Shown here: positions 7,900 to 20,043 of the stretch, piece by piece
Position numbering within the stretch: position 1 is the first letter of the stretch
How the letters are laid out: each line of letters begins with the position of its first letter
Source of the DNA: Portulaca oleracea
Lineage: Eukaryota; Streptophyta; Magnoliopsida; Caryophyllales; Portulacaceae
Length of the DNA: 64,000 nucleotides
Direction: 5' to 3'
Assembly (NCBI GenBank): GCA_029582165.1
Contig: CM055883.1
Coordinates: 16,338,501 to 16,402,500 of the forward strand
Translations under genes and position numbers: made by a program
Notes under the pieces: model-generated
What the model saw: the letters and a program-made list of their open reading frames with translations, nothing else
Databases searched by the model: none
Told to the model about the DNA's origin: nothing

Positions 7900-10890
7900 T
7901 AATAAAATTAAAATGAAAAAAACAACCATGATCGCGCGGATTTTATTTCCAAATTAGATGTATCAATCCCCATATCCCTGAAAACTTGCTCCTACCTAAA
8001 ATTCACATCAAGCAACTGTCTACACTCAATTATCAGTAGGCGAAATTAGCTTTGTTGCCACAGCGGTCGATGTTCTAGTTCCAGTTCCGGTGGTGGTCGT
8101 CGGCTCACAGTATGCTAAATAAACCAGGTTTGTATCTCCGTCTCTGTCTCTCTATATCTCCATGGTTCAATTGGTCTGATAAACCCTAATTTCATTTATA
8201 TGAATTGAAAGATGTTTGTTGATAAAAAATCAAATCCAAATCAAGTGTTCTGGTAAACCCTGTGATATTATGTATTTGTCGCACTTCAATTTTGCTTATT
8301 AGGCTAAGATTCTATGTTTGGGGTGATTGTGAACGTATCTTGACAAAATTGTTGTTATTTAATATAATTTGTTTGTAATAGTAAGTTCTAAAACCTCCCT
8401 CCATTTCATATTCTTTTGATTGAATATGCCAGTATCTTGATTTACACAGTAGAACAATTAGACCTTAGTCTCTTGTGGAATCCAATTCTCTAGTTGTTGG
8501 AATTTGCTTTAAAAAAAATCTTGTGTCTTTCACAAGATTTCACTTAACTATTTACTTGGTTTCTAATGAATTTCAATGTTATCCTTAATGTTTCCTTTTG
8601 CTTCCTTCTCCCTTGTCATTTTACGAATTTTTTTGATCTGATCTGTCAGTGTTCAGAAGAATTTGATGTTTGAGATTATGCTATTTTAATTCAATTGTGG
8701 AGGATTTAGTGCTGAGTATTTGTTTAACATTGAGAACTTAATGTAAAGAAGAATATACCATTGTATCTATGGTTAACAACTTAATGTCTTGTGATGAAAC
8801 TGAGTTTAAGAATATAGTATACTTGTCACTATTTAGTCAATAGTCAGTTTTTTTGAGGTTTTAACTTTTCTGCTTGTTATAATTAACAACTTCAAACAAA
8901 GCCAATTCAATGGAGTTTGAAAGAATTGATCAATTGTTGTTCACATATTTCTTGTGGTATATCTTTAGTTTGTATCCTACTATATTAGGAAGAAATGCCT
9001 CTCAAAATATTTCTATACTACAAAGATAGTGAATGGTTTAGTTTGTATCCTAGTGCTTGTTATAGACTAGTATTAGGGTATTCCACAATGAGTTTGAAAA
9101 AAGCTAGCTAGTGAGAAAATTGGTCTAGAGGGTTTTGTACACTGGTTATACATAGAAAGGAAAGTTGCAAGCTTTTGGGTGGGTGGTGCAACATGTGGCA
9201 GCAAATTAATATTGAAATAGCTTCATATTTGTGTTCATACATATACTAATTTTGTAGTGTATGGAGTAGGTAGCTTTTGGTGGGAGTTTGTATGGTATTT
9301 TGGAGTGATTGTTGTCTCAGCGTATGCTTTTCTTGGCCCATTTTTTCAATGGGGGCTGAGCTTATTTGTAGTGCTCAATGACACTTTTGTTTTAGTTGAA
9401 TTAATTGGCCTAATTAGCCGCTAATTATTAAAAAAAAAGTGTACCACAGCTAGGTTTTATGTTTTGTTCACCATTTCTATGTATAATTACAATTCGTAGT
9501 TGACCATTTAAGCATTTCACTAATCAAACTATTTTAAAGTGTACTGGATATGAGAGGTTAGACATTGCTTTCTTAACCACAGCTAGGTTTTATGTTTTGT
9601 TGTATTGATGAGTTAATTAGCTCCATGCATATAAAGTAGAGAATATGTATGTTAATATAATATCTTTTACGCTAAAAATCACTCCCTCATACTATTGGGA
9701 TTTGTCCTAGTAAATTTTTGAACAATTTTACTATATTGATAGTTTAGTCTAGTTCAAAAAATCCATTTCATCTTGTTGTTCTTGGAGATTTGATATTAAG
9801 TACATATTTCAAATATATTTTTCTTGATTATTTCAAATTATATGCTTCATCTCTAACTAAGCATTCATATACGTCTCATGCGTAAGGAATTGCAGAAAAG
9901 TAGATCGAAGCCAAACATGGCACATGTGATAGTAAGTATTAAAATCTAACTTGCACATTTTTTTAAAAATGCATTCATTAATAGTTTTAGATTACTTTGT
10001 GTATTCCGGCTTGTGGCATATGTCTAGTATAAGTTTTATAACAATTGAATTTGTTTACTTTATGTATTTTTTTTTAAAAAGATATATGATATTAATCTTA
10101 GGGATGATGCTTTTATTAGGAAAATATTGTCATACTTTTTTCTAACAATTCTTTAACATACTATATTCATGTAAAGCTAGCTCGTAACGAGGTAGAAAGA
10201 GTTGTTGATATTGTACTCAGATGTCACCCTATGGATGTCCAAAGATACCGATCTCCATCGAAAGAAAGATGAGTTATGATCTACCTAATAAGAGTGGTAT
10301 ACACTTAAATTATCCATCTCCCCCTTTTCCTAGTGAGATTTACTTTTCATGATGTCTTTTTATGTATAGTCTGTGAATGTGCTTGCATGCTACAGGACTT
10401 TGTAGAAATAAAGATCATTCAAATGTGTTGTAAGATGTTCTTCAGCAAAAACTTGACAGGGCTATAATTGCAAGTATATTGTGTGCTCTATAAATATATC
10501 TCATTTAAGTTTTTTTTTACTATATAAATATTAGTGGAATATGGTTTAATCATTGCTCGAATTGTTTATTTTGACATTGTTAGGTAGCTAACAACAATGT
10601 GGAACAAGGGGTAGACAATGGTCTTCTTGAAGAGTGATTGTGTTGAGTTTTCCAATTATCACAAATCCAGTTGACTCAGACAAATTTATGGATATAATAT
10701 GAATTATTTGCTTGTTAGAATTTGTAATGACAAATATTTGTTTTGAATTTGTTAGGTTACAACTTTAGATTACTTTGTGGTTGACTTAATCAGTTGGTAC
10801 AAATCAAATGCTACATGATACACATTTTATGATTTTAATACAATGTTGAAGTGCTCTTTTTTAAGTTCAACAACTTTTATACTTTGAGTA
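7900..10890 (+). other. CACTA interior with exon-like fragments, no intact gene
   Basis: AT-rich sequence without a long ORF. Three short pieces look like plus-strand exons. About 9887-9931 reads ELQKSRSKPNMAHVI and is followed by GTAAGT. 10192-10271 reads VERVVDIVLRCHPMDVQRYR and ends in a stop. 10584-10637 reads VANNNVEQGVDNGLLEE and ends in a stop. I recognise none of them. They could be relics of the element's own gene or a captured host gene. The segment around 8040-8130 (GC-richer, before CAGGTTTGTATC) could be a first exon or leader. Confidence 0.3.
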
Positions 10891-10930
10891 ATATATATAT
10901 ATATATATATATAAATATATATATATATAT
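10891..10930. repeat. (TA)n microsatellite
   Basis: About 40 bp of alternating TA with one AAA interruption, inside the CACTA element. Confidence 0.85.
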
Positions 10931-11059
10931 TATAATTATTGTATTCCTTATATTGAACTTCAAGTTAGCATTAAATAATAAAATAATTATTAAAAAAATG
11001 TCAGCACTAATAAGTTCCCGACAAAAATTAGTTGGGTTTTAAAGGTTATTATTTGTTAA

Positions 11060-11359
11060 TAGTTCGCCACACTTATAAGTGCAAGTAAATTTAAGTTTAT
11101 AGTTTTCAAATAAAGGAACTTGCCCACACATACATGCGCGTGTAACTACCCACACATACAAGTGCAACAAATCAATGTATTCGCTTTACATATATGTGTG
11201 GCCAGAATATGTACTTACCACACATAGTAAGTGTGGCTAAATTTTCCCCACAGTTTCAAACAACACACTTAGCTAAGTATGGGCAGTAGTCTTAGCTGCA
11301 TTTATATGAGTGGCTAACAACCATTTTAAGTGGGGCTAAATACATTTTTTCTTGTAGTG
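11060..11359. repeat. CACTA right subterminal repeat array
   Basis: Roughly ten imperfect copies of a CCACACATA / TAAGTGTGG motif in both orientations fill the last 300 bp before the TTCTTGTAGTG terminus (for example GCCCACACATACATG, ACCACACATAGTAAGTGTGG, ACACACTTAGCTAAGTATGG). They mirror the left end. Confidence 0.7.
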
Positions 11360-11362
11360 ACC

Positions 11363-11701
11363 ACTTGGCTAAGACCTCATCGGCGTTATACAATTTAGTT
11401 AATTAATTGATTTAATTGCAATTCTCTTTCTATCCTGTTTTTTGTACGTTATAATTCTCGGAGAAACCAAGAAAAATTCTGAAATTTTGCTCATTTGGTT
11501 TTTCACAAGGCTTCATTAATCTTGGAAGGATATTTGTTAATTTAGTGAGCATTTGAGTAATAGAGGGCAAATAATTTCTTAAATATAATGAATTCAATTC
11601 ACGTTTACATCTTTTTTCTTAAAATCACTCAACAGACGACATGACTTGTCATAAGTAAAACGACGTCTTCCAGACACACATGATATTAAGGACTTTGTTA
11701 A
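11363..11701. other. Unassigned AT-rich sequence
   Basis: Continues the CACTA target site (ACTTGGCTAAGACCTCATCGG). No gene or repeat recognised. Confidence 0.4.
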
Positions 11702-11710
11702 TATTTTATT

Positions 11711-12248
11711 GGGTTTTTGGCTCAAAATAATCCAAAGCCGGAGGTTGTTGGCTGAAAATAATCCAAACTCACTTTTTGACTGAAAATAATCTAATCTTGT
11801 AACCTATTTACTCAGACTAAACCGAAATCTATTTCAGGCATCGGAATGCTAACCGGGCAGCATGAGCACGTGTTTTTTTAATTGATTTTGGTTTTGAATT
11901 TTTTTTAATGCTTATTTAGACACCAACTCATTTAAACTTATAATGACATGGGAATGGATTAAGAATAAAAACACTTTAAAATAATAAAAGTTTAGTCCGA
12001 GTGTTTTTATTTTTAATCTATTGTCTATATCATTATAAGTTTAAAAAAAAAAGTTGGGGTCTAAATACGCTAAAAAAAAAATTAAAACCAAAATCAATTA
12101 AAGAAACACGCGCTGCGCGATCGACAACAAGATTCGGTTTAGTCCAAGTAAATAGATTGCAAGTTTGGATTATTTCCAGCCAAAAAGTGAGTTTGAATTA
12201 TTTTCAGCCAATTATCTCCAACTGCAGATTATTTTGAGCCAAAACCCC
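11711..12248. mobile_element. Mutator-like MITE with 9-bp TSD
   Basis: Nearly the whole segment is one inverted repeat with arms of about 250 bp. The left end GGGTTTTTGGCTCAAAATAA mirrors the right end TTATTTTGAGCCAAAACCCC. The 9-bp duplication TATTTTATT lies on each side (11702-11710 and 12249-12257); that TSD size is the hallmark of Mutator-like elements. There is no transposase, and the open frames inside are by-products of the palindrome. Confidence 0.8.
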
Positions 12249-12257
12249 TATTTTATT

Positions 12258-12855
12258 TTAAAGATCGTGATAAGTTATCGAATTGTAATGTGTTGAGGTC
12301 ATGCTAGTGAATTCGCCCGTAGTAAATTGCTAATGCTAGCTCGACTTCTTTGTCTTTGTTGTGTTTGTCATATGTCTCCATTGCAAAAATAAAAAAATAA
12401 AAAGATTAATGATGGTGCTCTTATTTTGTTGACTAGGCAAGGGTTACAAAGAGATAGGCCTGAGTCAACCCTGACTTTGAACAAAATAGATTTGAATATT
12501 TGATAATATAAGTACACAGGCAGGAATGCAGGATTACATTGTTTTCCTCTTCTGCTTGACGTGCTCATTGCGCCACCTGTAAAACGAAAGTAATCAGCTA
12601 AGAAATGATAAAGAGAAAGAAAGAGATGGGGGACAATAAAAAAAGAAATACTAAAATAACTAGCTAGGGGGCAGGATTTGTCTCTACTCACTACCAACTA
12701 TATTCAAATTTCGTCCAGCCTGATTAACTTGACTTAGACCTCTTTCCAGATTTCACGCTTCCATCCAATCATACACTCCGAACAAGCAATCCACGTGGAT
12801 TAATGAATCAAAACTTCGGTTTTCTTACACCCTTATCTAGTATCAAAAATTTTTA
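12258..12855. other. Intergenic, no supported feature
   Basis: A 109-codon minus-strand frame (12368-12697) has no recognisable domain, a Phe/Ser/Leu-rich random composition and no homologous copy in the window. I do not call it a gene. Confidence 0.35.
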
Positions 12856-12857
12856 AA

Positions 12858-13216
12858 AAAAAAATTTTACTCAAAGGTACCCTAATATTTGAAGAAATTA
12901 TTTTTCAGTACTGTAATTTTTCAAAACTTATTTTGAGGTATCCTTACTTTTAGGGTTAGTAATTATTTGGTGTTTTCTAGCTATTAATTTTGTTAAGTGA
13001 CCGAAATACTCTTATTCGTCTTCTTCAAAGGTATTTCTTCAGAAATGGAAGAATAAGGGCATTTCGGTCACTCAATAAAATTGATGACCGGAAAACAATC
13101 TATAATTACTAATCCTAAAATTAAGGGTACCCCAAAATAAATTTTGAAAAATTTGGATACCAGAAAAACATTTCACCAAAAGTTATGGTACATCAGAGTA
13201 ATTTTTTGAAAAATTT
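12858..13216. mobile_element. Inverted-repeat MITE, family unknown
   Basis: A palindromic element of about 360 bp. TTTTGAGGTATCCTTAC, GGTTAGTAATTAT and AAGTGACCGAAATACTCTTA on the left return inverted as AAGGGCATTTCGGTCACT, ATAATTACTAATCC and GGGTACCCCAAAATAA on the right, meeting near 13040. Exact ends and TSD are not clear. Confidence 0.6.
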
Positions 13217-13332
13217 AGGTTTCCATTAAATTTTGGTTCGAACAAAAAATGTTAATATTTGGATTCAAATTCCAACACCAATATCATATTTTAACATATG
13301 AGGCCTACATAATATAGTATATAAGATTTGTA

Positions 13333-13591
13333 CTCCCTCTGTTTCATATTAATTGTCATAATTTTCATTTTTATAATATTTAATATCACTTTATGATTGA
13401 TAATTTTTTATATAATATATTGTTAATAATTGTAATGTCATACTTTTATTATAGTGTTTTTTTGTTATAAATCTAATGGTAGTAATTTTATATAACAACT
13501 CATTGTATATATATTAAAAATTTATAGTCAAAAATTTTAAAATTTAACAATATAATTTCCAGAGATAATAATTAATATATAACGGAGGGAG
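13333..13591. mobile_element. Stowaway-like MITE
   Basis: The 259-bp AT-rich element begins CTCCCTCTGTTTCATATTAA after TA and ends TTAATATATAACGGAGGGAG. These are Stowaway/Tc1-mariner-type termini found in many plant genomes. No coding capacity. Confidence 0.7.
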
Positions 13592-13713
13592 CATTTTCGG
13601 GTAATTTAACGCATCAATTCATTATTAGGATAATCAAGTCATACGTATTCCTTACACAAATTCAGCAATGTTCACCCGTCTACATCTCGCAGCTTTTGGT
13701 TGGTTTCCGTCAA

Positions 13714-13780
13714 GCAACTTTTGCGTGACTTGAGTCTTGGTAAGGAGTTGGCAACTTTTGCGTGACTTGAGTCTTGGTAA
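13714..13780 (+). repeat. Short direct duplication
   Basis: A 30-bp unit beginning GCAACTTTTGCGTGACTTGA occurs twice (13714-13743 and 13751-13780), separated by 7 bp. Confidence 0.8.
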
Positions 13781-14054
13781 TCGCACGGAATATTTTAAAA
13801 TTGTTATTTTATAAAATCAAAATTTTAATAGTAACCATAGATATAATTTAGAGAGAATGAAACATTGATCATATTATCCAGTGAAAACGAAACATGACAA
13901 ATTGTTCAAATAAACAAGCCAACAATTCAAATACGAAAGACACAAACTAGCCCAAACTCGCAAAAAAAACAAATCAAACTAATGATGAACCACTTAATAG
14001 ATGATAATAATGTTCGATAAAAAAAAATGATGACAATAATATATTTAAAAAGAA

Positions 14055-14478
14055 CAAGCCTCGTGCGATGCACGAAGTATAATAAAACAATTTTAATTTA
14101 AAAAGAAAAAAAACAATAATTGTAGGTATAATTTATAAAGAAAAAAAAATATATTATCCAATGAAAAGACATCATAATCAATTGTTCAAACGAAATGTAT
14201 ACATATGTTTATATATGCCTATAATAACAAAACACATGAGGTCAACACCAAAATAATTAATATTATTTGCACCAAAATAATTTAATTCAGAGTGAGTCAA
14301 GGATTAGTGATCCTTTCTGCTTTTTAATTTTAAAATAAAATCCGAATTGAAAATTAAAAAGAAATTGAAAATAGAAAAAAAATATAATTTTCTATGTTGT
14401 GATTGGTCAAATCCCCTACAGTCACTTCCGTGGCTCTATTTCGTGGGATGCACAATGATTTCTACTATAATATATAGA
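14055..14478 (-). mobile_element. Helitron-like non-autonomous element
   Basis: On the minus strand the segment starts A|TCTATATATTATAG and ends with the hairpin TCGTGC-ATC-GCACGA followed by GGCTTG|T. That is the Helitron layout: 5' TC, a 3' hairpin about 10 nt before the end, insertion between A and T, no TSD. The terminal tetranucleotide is CTTG rather than the usual CTRR, so either it has mutated or the end is misplaced. No Rep/Helicase gene. Confidence 0.45.
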
Positions 14479-15137
14479 TTATATCAAGAATGGTGATATG
14501 AATTGAATCTGCAGGATTCAAAGTAGTTTTTGTATATATCAATTACAATGAATGCAATCAATGTAGAACCCAATAGGTTTGAATATGTATATAATTATAA
14601 TGATTTGAAACTTACCTTAATGAGAGTATGAATTGAGAATCTCAATAATCAATTGAGACGAATATGGCGAAGATCAATTGTGATTCTGGCTGGTATGTGA
14701 AAGTATTGTATATATATATATGTTTTGGAAAAAGTAATGAACGTAACCTAGCTGCAGTTACGCCGGATATTTTAACAGTTGTAAACGTAATCAAACTCTA
14801 AAGCCATTTGGGATTCGTAAAAGTTTTTTTCAATTCTAAAATAAAATTAAATCCGAAACAGTTATGTAACAACTGTAAACGGGGTCAAAGTCCAAAGCAG
14901 CCAAGGTTTCAAATAAAATCCAGTTCAAAATAAAATAAAAAATTATTGAAGATGGGGTCAGAGTCCAACGCAGCATAAGTTTTGATTTTCATCAATTATT
15001 ATTACGATTTTCTGAAATTATTAAAAAAATTTCTAAAAATTGTATTTTTCTTAATTGTGATTGGCCGAAACTCCTTGAAACGCTCTCGTTGCAGTATTTG
15101 CTGGGCCCCACAAAAATTATCATTATAAGTATATAGA
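14479..15137 (-). mobile_element. Second Helitron-like 5' end and body
   Basis: On the minus strand from 15137 the sequence TCTATATACTTATAATG, followed about 80 nt later by GGCCAATCACAA, parallels the 5' end at 14478 (TCTATATATTATAG, then GACCAATCACAA). No separate 3' hairpin is visible before 14478. The two 5' ends may therefore share the 3' end at 14055, or this copy is truncated. Confidence 0.35.
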
Positions 15138-15251
15138 TTCTTTTTGTTATAAATAAAAGGTAAAGATCAGTAAATAAGGTTCCATACAAAATGGTGTAAG
15201 TATATGTAGTATTTTATCAAAAGTCGTAATTGTTGGCTTGTTGCTACTGCT

Positions 15252-15758
15252 CCATGTTGTCAGAATCGGACCGGTCACTGAACCGGTTGACCAAGTGGGT
15301 CAATGGTTCAATTAGTCGGACCCATTTGGTCATATTATACTCGTTGACCTGGATCACAGTTGAATCGGTCAAAATTGGCATGAACCGGTCATGAGTTAAA
15401 AAAAAAATATATATATACTTTAGGAATAATTAAGCTGCCAAAATAATTAAACCGACATGAATCGGTCATAACCGAATTGAACCATTCAAAAACCAGATTG
15501 AACTGATCAACAACCGGATTGAACCGATCAAAAACCAGATTGAATCAGTCAAAAACAGGAATTTTTAAAATTAACTTACCAAAATTCCGGTCTAACTGTG
15601 AACCACCCATTCAACCGATTCACCCGATCCAACAGGTTTTGGTGTTTTTCCCAGGTTGAACCAGTTATCTGAGTTAAACTTGGAACCGGAACGACCAACT
15701 TCCCGATTCACGGTTGAATCGGTCAGACCGGTCAGTCCAATCCAGTTGTTACAACATA
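15252..15758. mobile_element. Inverted-repeat MITE rich in ACCGG motifs
   Basis: The left end TGTTGTCAGAATCGGACCGG roughly mirrors the right end ACCGGTCAGTCCAATCCAG...ACAACA. The middle (about 15460-15560) is an imperfect tandem array of ~29-bp units around AACCAGATTGAACTGATCAA. No coding capacity and no clean TSD. Confidence 0.5.
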
Positions 15759-15774
15759 GCAACTACTTAAAAAA

Positions 15775-16315
15775 AAGGGATATTGGATCACAATATACCA
15801 ACCTTTGGGGTATTGGATTATAATATACCGACTTTTATTATTGGACAACAATATCCCTGACCTTTATACTTAGGTGAGATTATTATACCAACAGTGCCTA
15901 AAGAGGTGGTGGTAGTTGGTGGTCTCGTTACGACGTGACGAGCGGAGAAATTAACCGACCCGATAACCCCATTAATCCCCCACTTTTCTCACTAACCCAC
16001 ATTAGGCCCTAACACAGTGACTAATGCGGTGATAAACCAGTCTTCATACTGACGTGAAACACAACCAACCAATCTCTTTTAATGTGGATTAGTGAGAAAA
16101 ACTAAGGGGTTAATGGGGTTATTGGTCTGGGACAGTTTTTTCCCTTCATCAACCACGTTAGCGCTCAGGAAAATCAGTTCACCATCCCCTTAGTTAGTGT
16201 TGGTATAATAATGTCACATAGGTATAAAAGTCAGGGATATTGTTTTCCAATAATAAAGGTTGGTATATTACAATCCAACACCTCCAAAGGTCGGTATATT
16301 ATCATCCAAAACCCT
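15775..16315. mobile_element. Long-arm inverted-repeat MITE
   Basis: The arms are about 130 bp. GGGATATTGGATCACAATAT and GACAACAATATCCCTGACC on the left are inverted on the right as GGTATATTATCATCCAAAACCC and GTCAGGGATATTGTTTTCC. Both sides are A-runs (AAAAAAAA), so a TSD of 8-9 A is possible but cannot be proved. A second pair of arms (CACTAACCCACATTA and TAATGTGGATTAGTGAG) lies inside. Confidence 0.65.
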
Positions 16316-17484
16316 AAAAAAAATTAGGTAAAATTTGGCTAAATGAGTCAAGATTATAAGGGTGTTCAATGACACAAACTCAAGCCAGATCGAACCAACA
16401 CAAATTAAAGTAGAACTCAAAATCTCAAAAAACTTGTCCTAAAAAAAAAATCTCAAAAAACTTGGACAGAAGACCAGACTGAAAATAACTGGTCCAAACC
16501 CATGTTGACCAAATTAGGCGTTGGACTAGACCTACCCGGAATAGTTTAGACCGATTGAGATATGTTAGGAAATTTACTATTAAGCATTATATATATGTAG
16601 GGGTGGTCAACAGTCTAGTCAGACTCCACCGATTAGATGTTTAGGGTCAGGTCAGGTCAAGATCAACCTTTACAATCGTGGTCGAGGCTAGGCCCTTATA
16701 GCAACAATAAAGGCCAGCTCATTTTTGACCCAAATGTTAAAATTAAATAAAGTGTGTTTGTACCAAAAAAATAGTTATGTTAATTATTATTGTTTGATGT
16801 GAAGTATTAATATTATATTTAAGTATGTTTAGCATTTAAAATAATATGGAAAACTATTTATTTTGAATTATTGATAGGTCGATCGGATCTGCCCTGATCA
16901 CCGATCCTTTAATATTGTCAAACGGGTCGGCTAGTTAACGACCCGTTTGAGCACTTGACAAAAAATGTCAATCAACTTTCCAAAATAGTAAAAAATGCCA
17001 CTGAATTTTACAAATTGTCATTATTATCACTCAAATTTCCAAAATAGTAAAAAATGCAACTTAAACCCGCTACAATAAGTTGTGAATCGGTTAAAAGATT
17101 GTTTGGACGAAAATGTCACTCAATATTTCAGCCGGTTTAAAGATTGTTTGGACAAAAATGTCACTAAACATTCCAAAAAAGTTATAAATGGCTCTCAATT
17201 TTCCAAAAAAATAAAAAATGTCACTACTCTCAATTAAAATAAAAAAAGTCTTTGACTTTCATTTACTTAAATTAATATATAAAAATATTTGATTTCAACT
17301 TGAAATTCACAAGAAAATAAAAATTTTGTTTATAAATAATGAAATTGTAATATTGTTTACAATTAGGATTTTATATGTTGAATTTTTTTATGTTTTCTCT
17401 ATAAAATTTTATTTTATTTCTTATTTGATTATTAAAATATTTATAATAATATTTTCTCTATGATTTGTTTTCTATTACCTTTGT
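16316..17484. other. Unassigned AT-rich sequence with diffuse repeats
   Basis: No gene. Between about 16960 and 17235 a phrase like AATGTCACTCAA...TTCCAAAA-AGTAAAAAATG recurs imperfectly five or six times, so this is a decayed tandem repeat or nested MITE remains. The last bases, CTTAC (17485-17489), are the left target duplication of the Tekay element. Confidence 0.4.
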
Positions 17485-17591
17485 CTTACTGTAACGCCCC
17501 GAAAATTCAATTATAGAAAAGTCAAAGTCAAACTAACGTTAACAGACAAAACTTAGCGAAAGACTTCAAATTTAGTTTGGTCGTCACTGCC

Positions 17592-17609
17592 GTATCCCCG
17601 AAGGAATAC
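17592..17609 (-). promoter_or_regulatory. Stem-loop near the LTR 3' end (left LTR)
   Basis: GTATCCCCGAAGGAATAC is the reverse complement of the UUCG-loop hairpin at 7514-7531 and lies at the same distance from the LTR terminus. Confidence 0.5.
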
Positions 17610-17971
17610 AAGGCGAGAAAGGAAAACACAACTGTCTGCTAACGGTAACTACTAACAACTCAAAACAAAACTTTAAGATTTCATATCGAGAACAATATAA
17701 AAAGATTCAAGGACTTCTAGACTCGTCGTCCTCACTTCTAATTCCCGTCCCCAGCATTTAGATCTTCACCTGAAAACAAAACATTTCAAAAATGAGGGGG
17801 AAATCTCAATAATGTCTACCCCTAATGTTTAAAACAATTTAAGTTCATTTCAATTCATTTTGGGGAGAGGGATCGAATCAAACGTTTTACAAACCTTTAA
17901 TCCCATACTGTTTCCTCAACCCATCCAATCCATATTTTAATTTGCGGGCGGGATACCAAATCCCTTAAAGT

Positions 17972-18120
17972 AACATCGCCTACCAAAGGCATCAAGAACA
18001 TCGCCTACCAAAGGCATAAATAATATCGCCCACCAAAGGCATCAAGACATCGCCTACCAAAGGCATCAAGAACATCGCCCACCAAAGGCATAAATAATAT
18101 CGCCTACCAAAGGCATCAAG
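17972..18120 (-). repeat. Tandem hairpin repeat, left LTR copy
   Basis: Six units of ATCGCCTACCAAAGGCAT separated by short AAGAAC or AAATAAT linkers. Some units read CCCACC instead of CCTACC, weakening one pair of the dyad. Confidence 0.85.
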
Positions 18121-19900
18121 AACTATCCTATATCAGGGAAGGAAGCCCTGATCTCCTGGTCCATAACCCTGCAGGTTGTTACACACACTGTGAGTTATCC
18201 CCCGAAACCCGCTTAACGTTTCCACTTGAATTATTTATACAATATTCAAACTCAACTCACGACTCTCAAGTCAAACCATCCCAAGTTATCAAAACCATAA
18301 ACAAAACTTCGAATAAAAGACCATCCAATTTTCTCAACTCAAATAAACCAAGATCACAATCGAATAAAAAAGATTATCAAAACAGATGGTCGTATTTCCA
18401 CAAAAGTCCCCTTTCGGGATGCAATTCTCAAAATAGATTATAAAACATCAAAACACATTTAAAGAGCATCCCAATGGGGAGTAGATCATAGACATTACCT
18501 GAATAACGTCACAGTACAGCAATAAGGAGAACACACTTGAGCTCACTATCGTGACGCACTAACTCGGGCCTAGAATAAGAATAATTATCTAATCAAAACG
18601 CGTTCTAACGAAGTTAGTATTAACTATCAACTACCTAACCCATCCCCTAGGAACACTTAGGTTCCTATCATTTATGATTTACACTTAACACACTCAAGGA
18701 ATTATATAACAAGTTCACACATAAAATTTACTCAACAATTTTCATAAATAAAAGCAAGCAGAGGACAGATTGTAACGTTCACATAAAACGGGTCACAACG
18801 CGACTTCCCGACATCCTATAGGTCTGGTTCTGAACTTTCCGGAAACCTCGGGATGTCTACTAAAACTTTTATGTTGATGTACAAGCCCATATCAGTCTCA
18901 ATGGACTCTAAAAACACCCATCTTCCCAATTGGTCCAGATCTGACAGGTTCTGGTAAAAAGACTATAACTCGGGTTATACAAATCAAACGTTCGATCCGT
19001 AAAATTCCTATAGTTTCTAACATCTAAGGGAACCTCCAGTTAAAAGGGTTCTATCAAAGAGTAACTATACTAATCGTGGCAACCCGATCTTTAGACGCTA
19101 ACAAAACTGTCCCGTTACCGGTTCATAATAAATTAGTTATTTCGGTTCTAACTTTTACTAATCGGTCTTGGGGTTCTAATCTGGGCTTAAAACAATAACT
19201 TAGGGTCAAAGGTATATAGTCCAACCCAACTAAGGTCTAACATTAAACTTGTAGAATTAAACTTATTTTAAAAAAAACAAGAAACACTTTAATAAAATTT
19301 TAATAAAATTTAAGTCGTACAAAAACTATAATAATTTCTTAAAACATAAAACACGTAAACAAGGTTCAAGAATTAATAAAGGTGGTTATAACATGTGGGT
19401 TTCTTTAATCAAGATTCAAGAAGGACTTAGGAAATATAAACATAAGGAACAATATACATGTAGTTACTAATCAAGAATCTCAACAACTAATTCTTTTACT
19501 GATTTCTGATTTCATTAACAAGAATTTAACTTGTAGTAGGTTAACTAATTTATTTAACAAACTTAATAAGATTTACTTTTAAAGAACAATAAAGAACATA
19601 ACGATTTATTTAACTAAAAAAAAAATAAGAATTTACCTAGGTAATTTAATTCTCAGATTCGTGTATACAATAATATTGTGGTCTAAATCCTAACATAATT
19701 TATAAGTTAAAGATACAATAAACGATTCAACTCTAACGATTTAACTATTACAACCTAATCTAATTACAATAAAATTACATATAACAAATAAACAAATTAC
19801 ACATAACAATTAACGATTTACACATAATTACAACCAAGAAATATTTACAAATAATCTTCCCTAAATTACAAAATTACAGAAATAAAAGAAAATAAAACTG

Positions 19901-19973
<73 letters not shown>
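19901..19973. repeat. (ATA)n microsatellite, 24 units
   Basis: An uninterrupted ATA/TAA repeat of 73 bp. The equivalent tract in the right LTR (42510-42546) is only about 37 bp, so it has changed length since insertion. Confidence 0.9.
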
Positions 19974-19975
<2 letters not shown>

Positions 19976-20018
19976 TTTCAAAACAACAGAATAATAAAGG
20001 AAAAAGAAAATATTTAAC

Positions 20019-20043
20019 AGTTAGGGTTAGGGTTTTAGGGTTT
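20019..20043 (-). promoter_or_regulatory. Telomere-like tract, left LTR
   Basis: GTTAGGGTTAGGGTTTTAGG is the reverse complement of the CCCTAA tract at 4871, here with one unit changed to CTAAAACCC. Confidence 0.5.

Larger units (their letters stand above)
3385..11359. mobile_element. CACTA (En/Spm-type) DNA transposon, non-autonomous, with nested insertions
   Basis: The element opens with CACTACAAGAAAA and closes with TTTTTTCTTGTAGTG, which are inverted CACTA termini. It is flanked by the 3-bp target duplication ACC (3382-3384 and 11360-11362), the size typical of CACTA elements. Subterminal regions carry many short motifs in both orientations (CCACACATA, AGTGTGG, CACACTTA), as expected for transposase-binding arrays. 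No transposase of the En/Spm TNPD type is visible, so the copy is probably non-autonomous. Short exon-like pieces occur inside. The 7975-bp length includes a 3.8-kb solo LTR and MITE insertions. The coding strand is unknown. Confidence 0.9.

Noticed and set aside
12368..12697. 109-codon minus-strand ORF
   Set aside because: No recognisable motif and no support from neighbours or a second copy.
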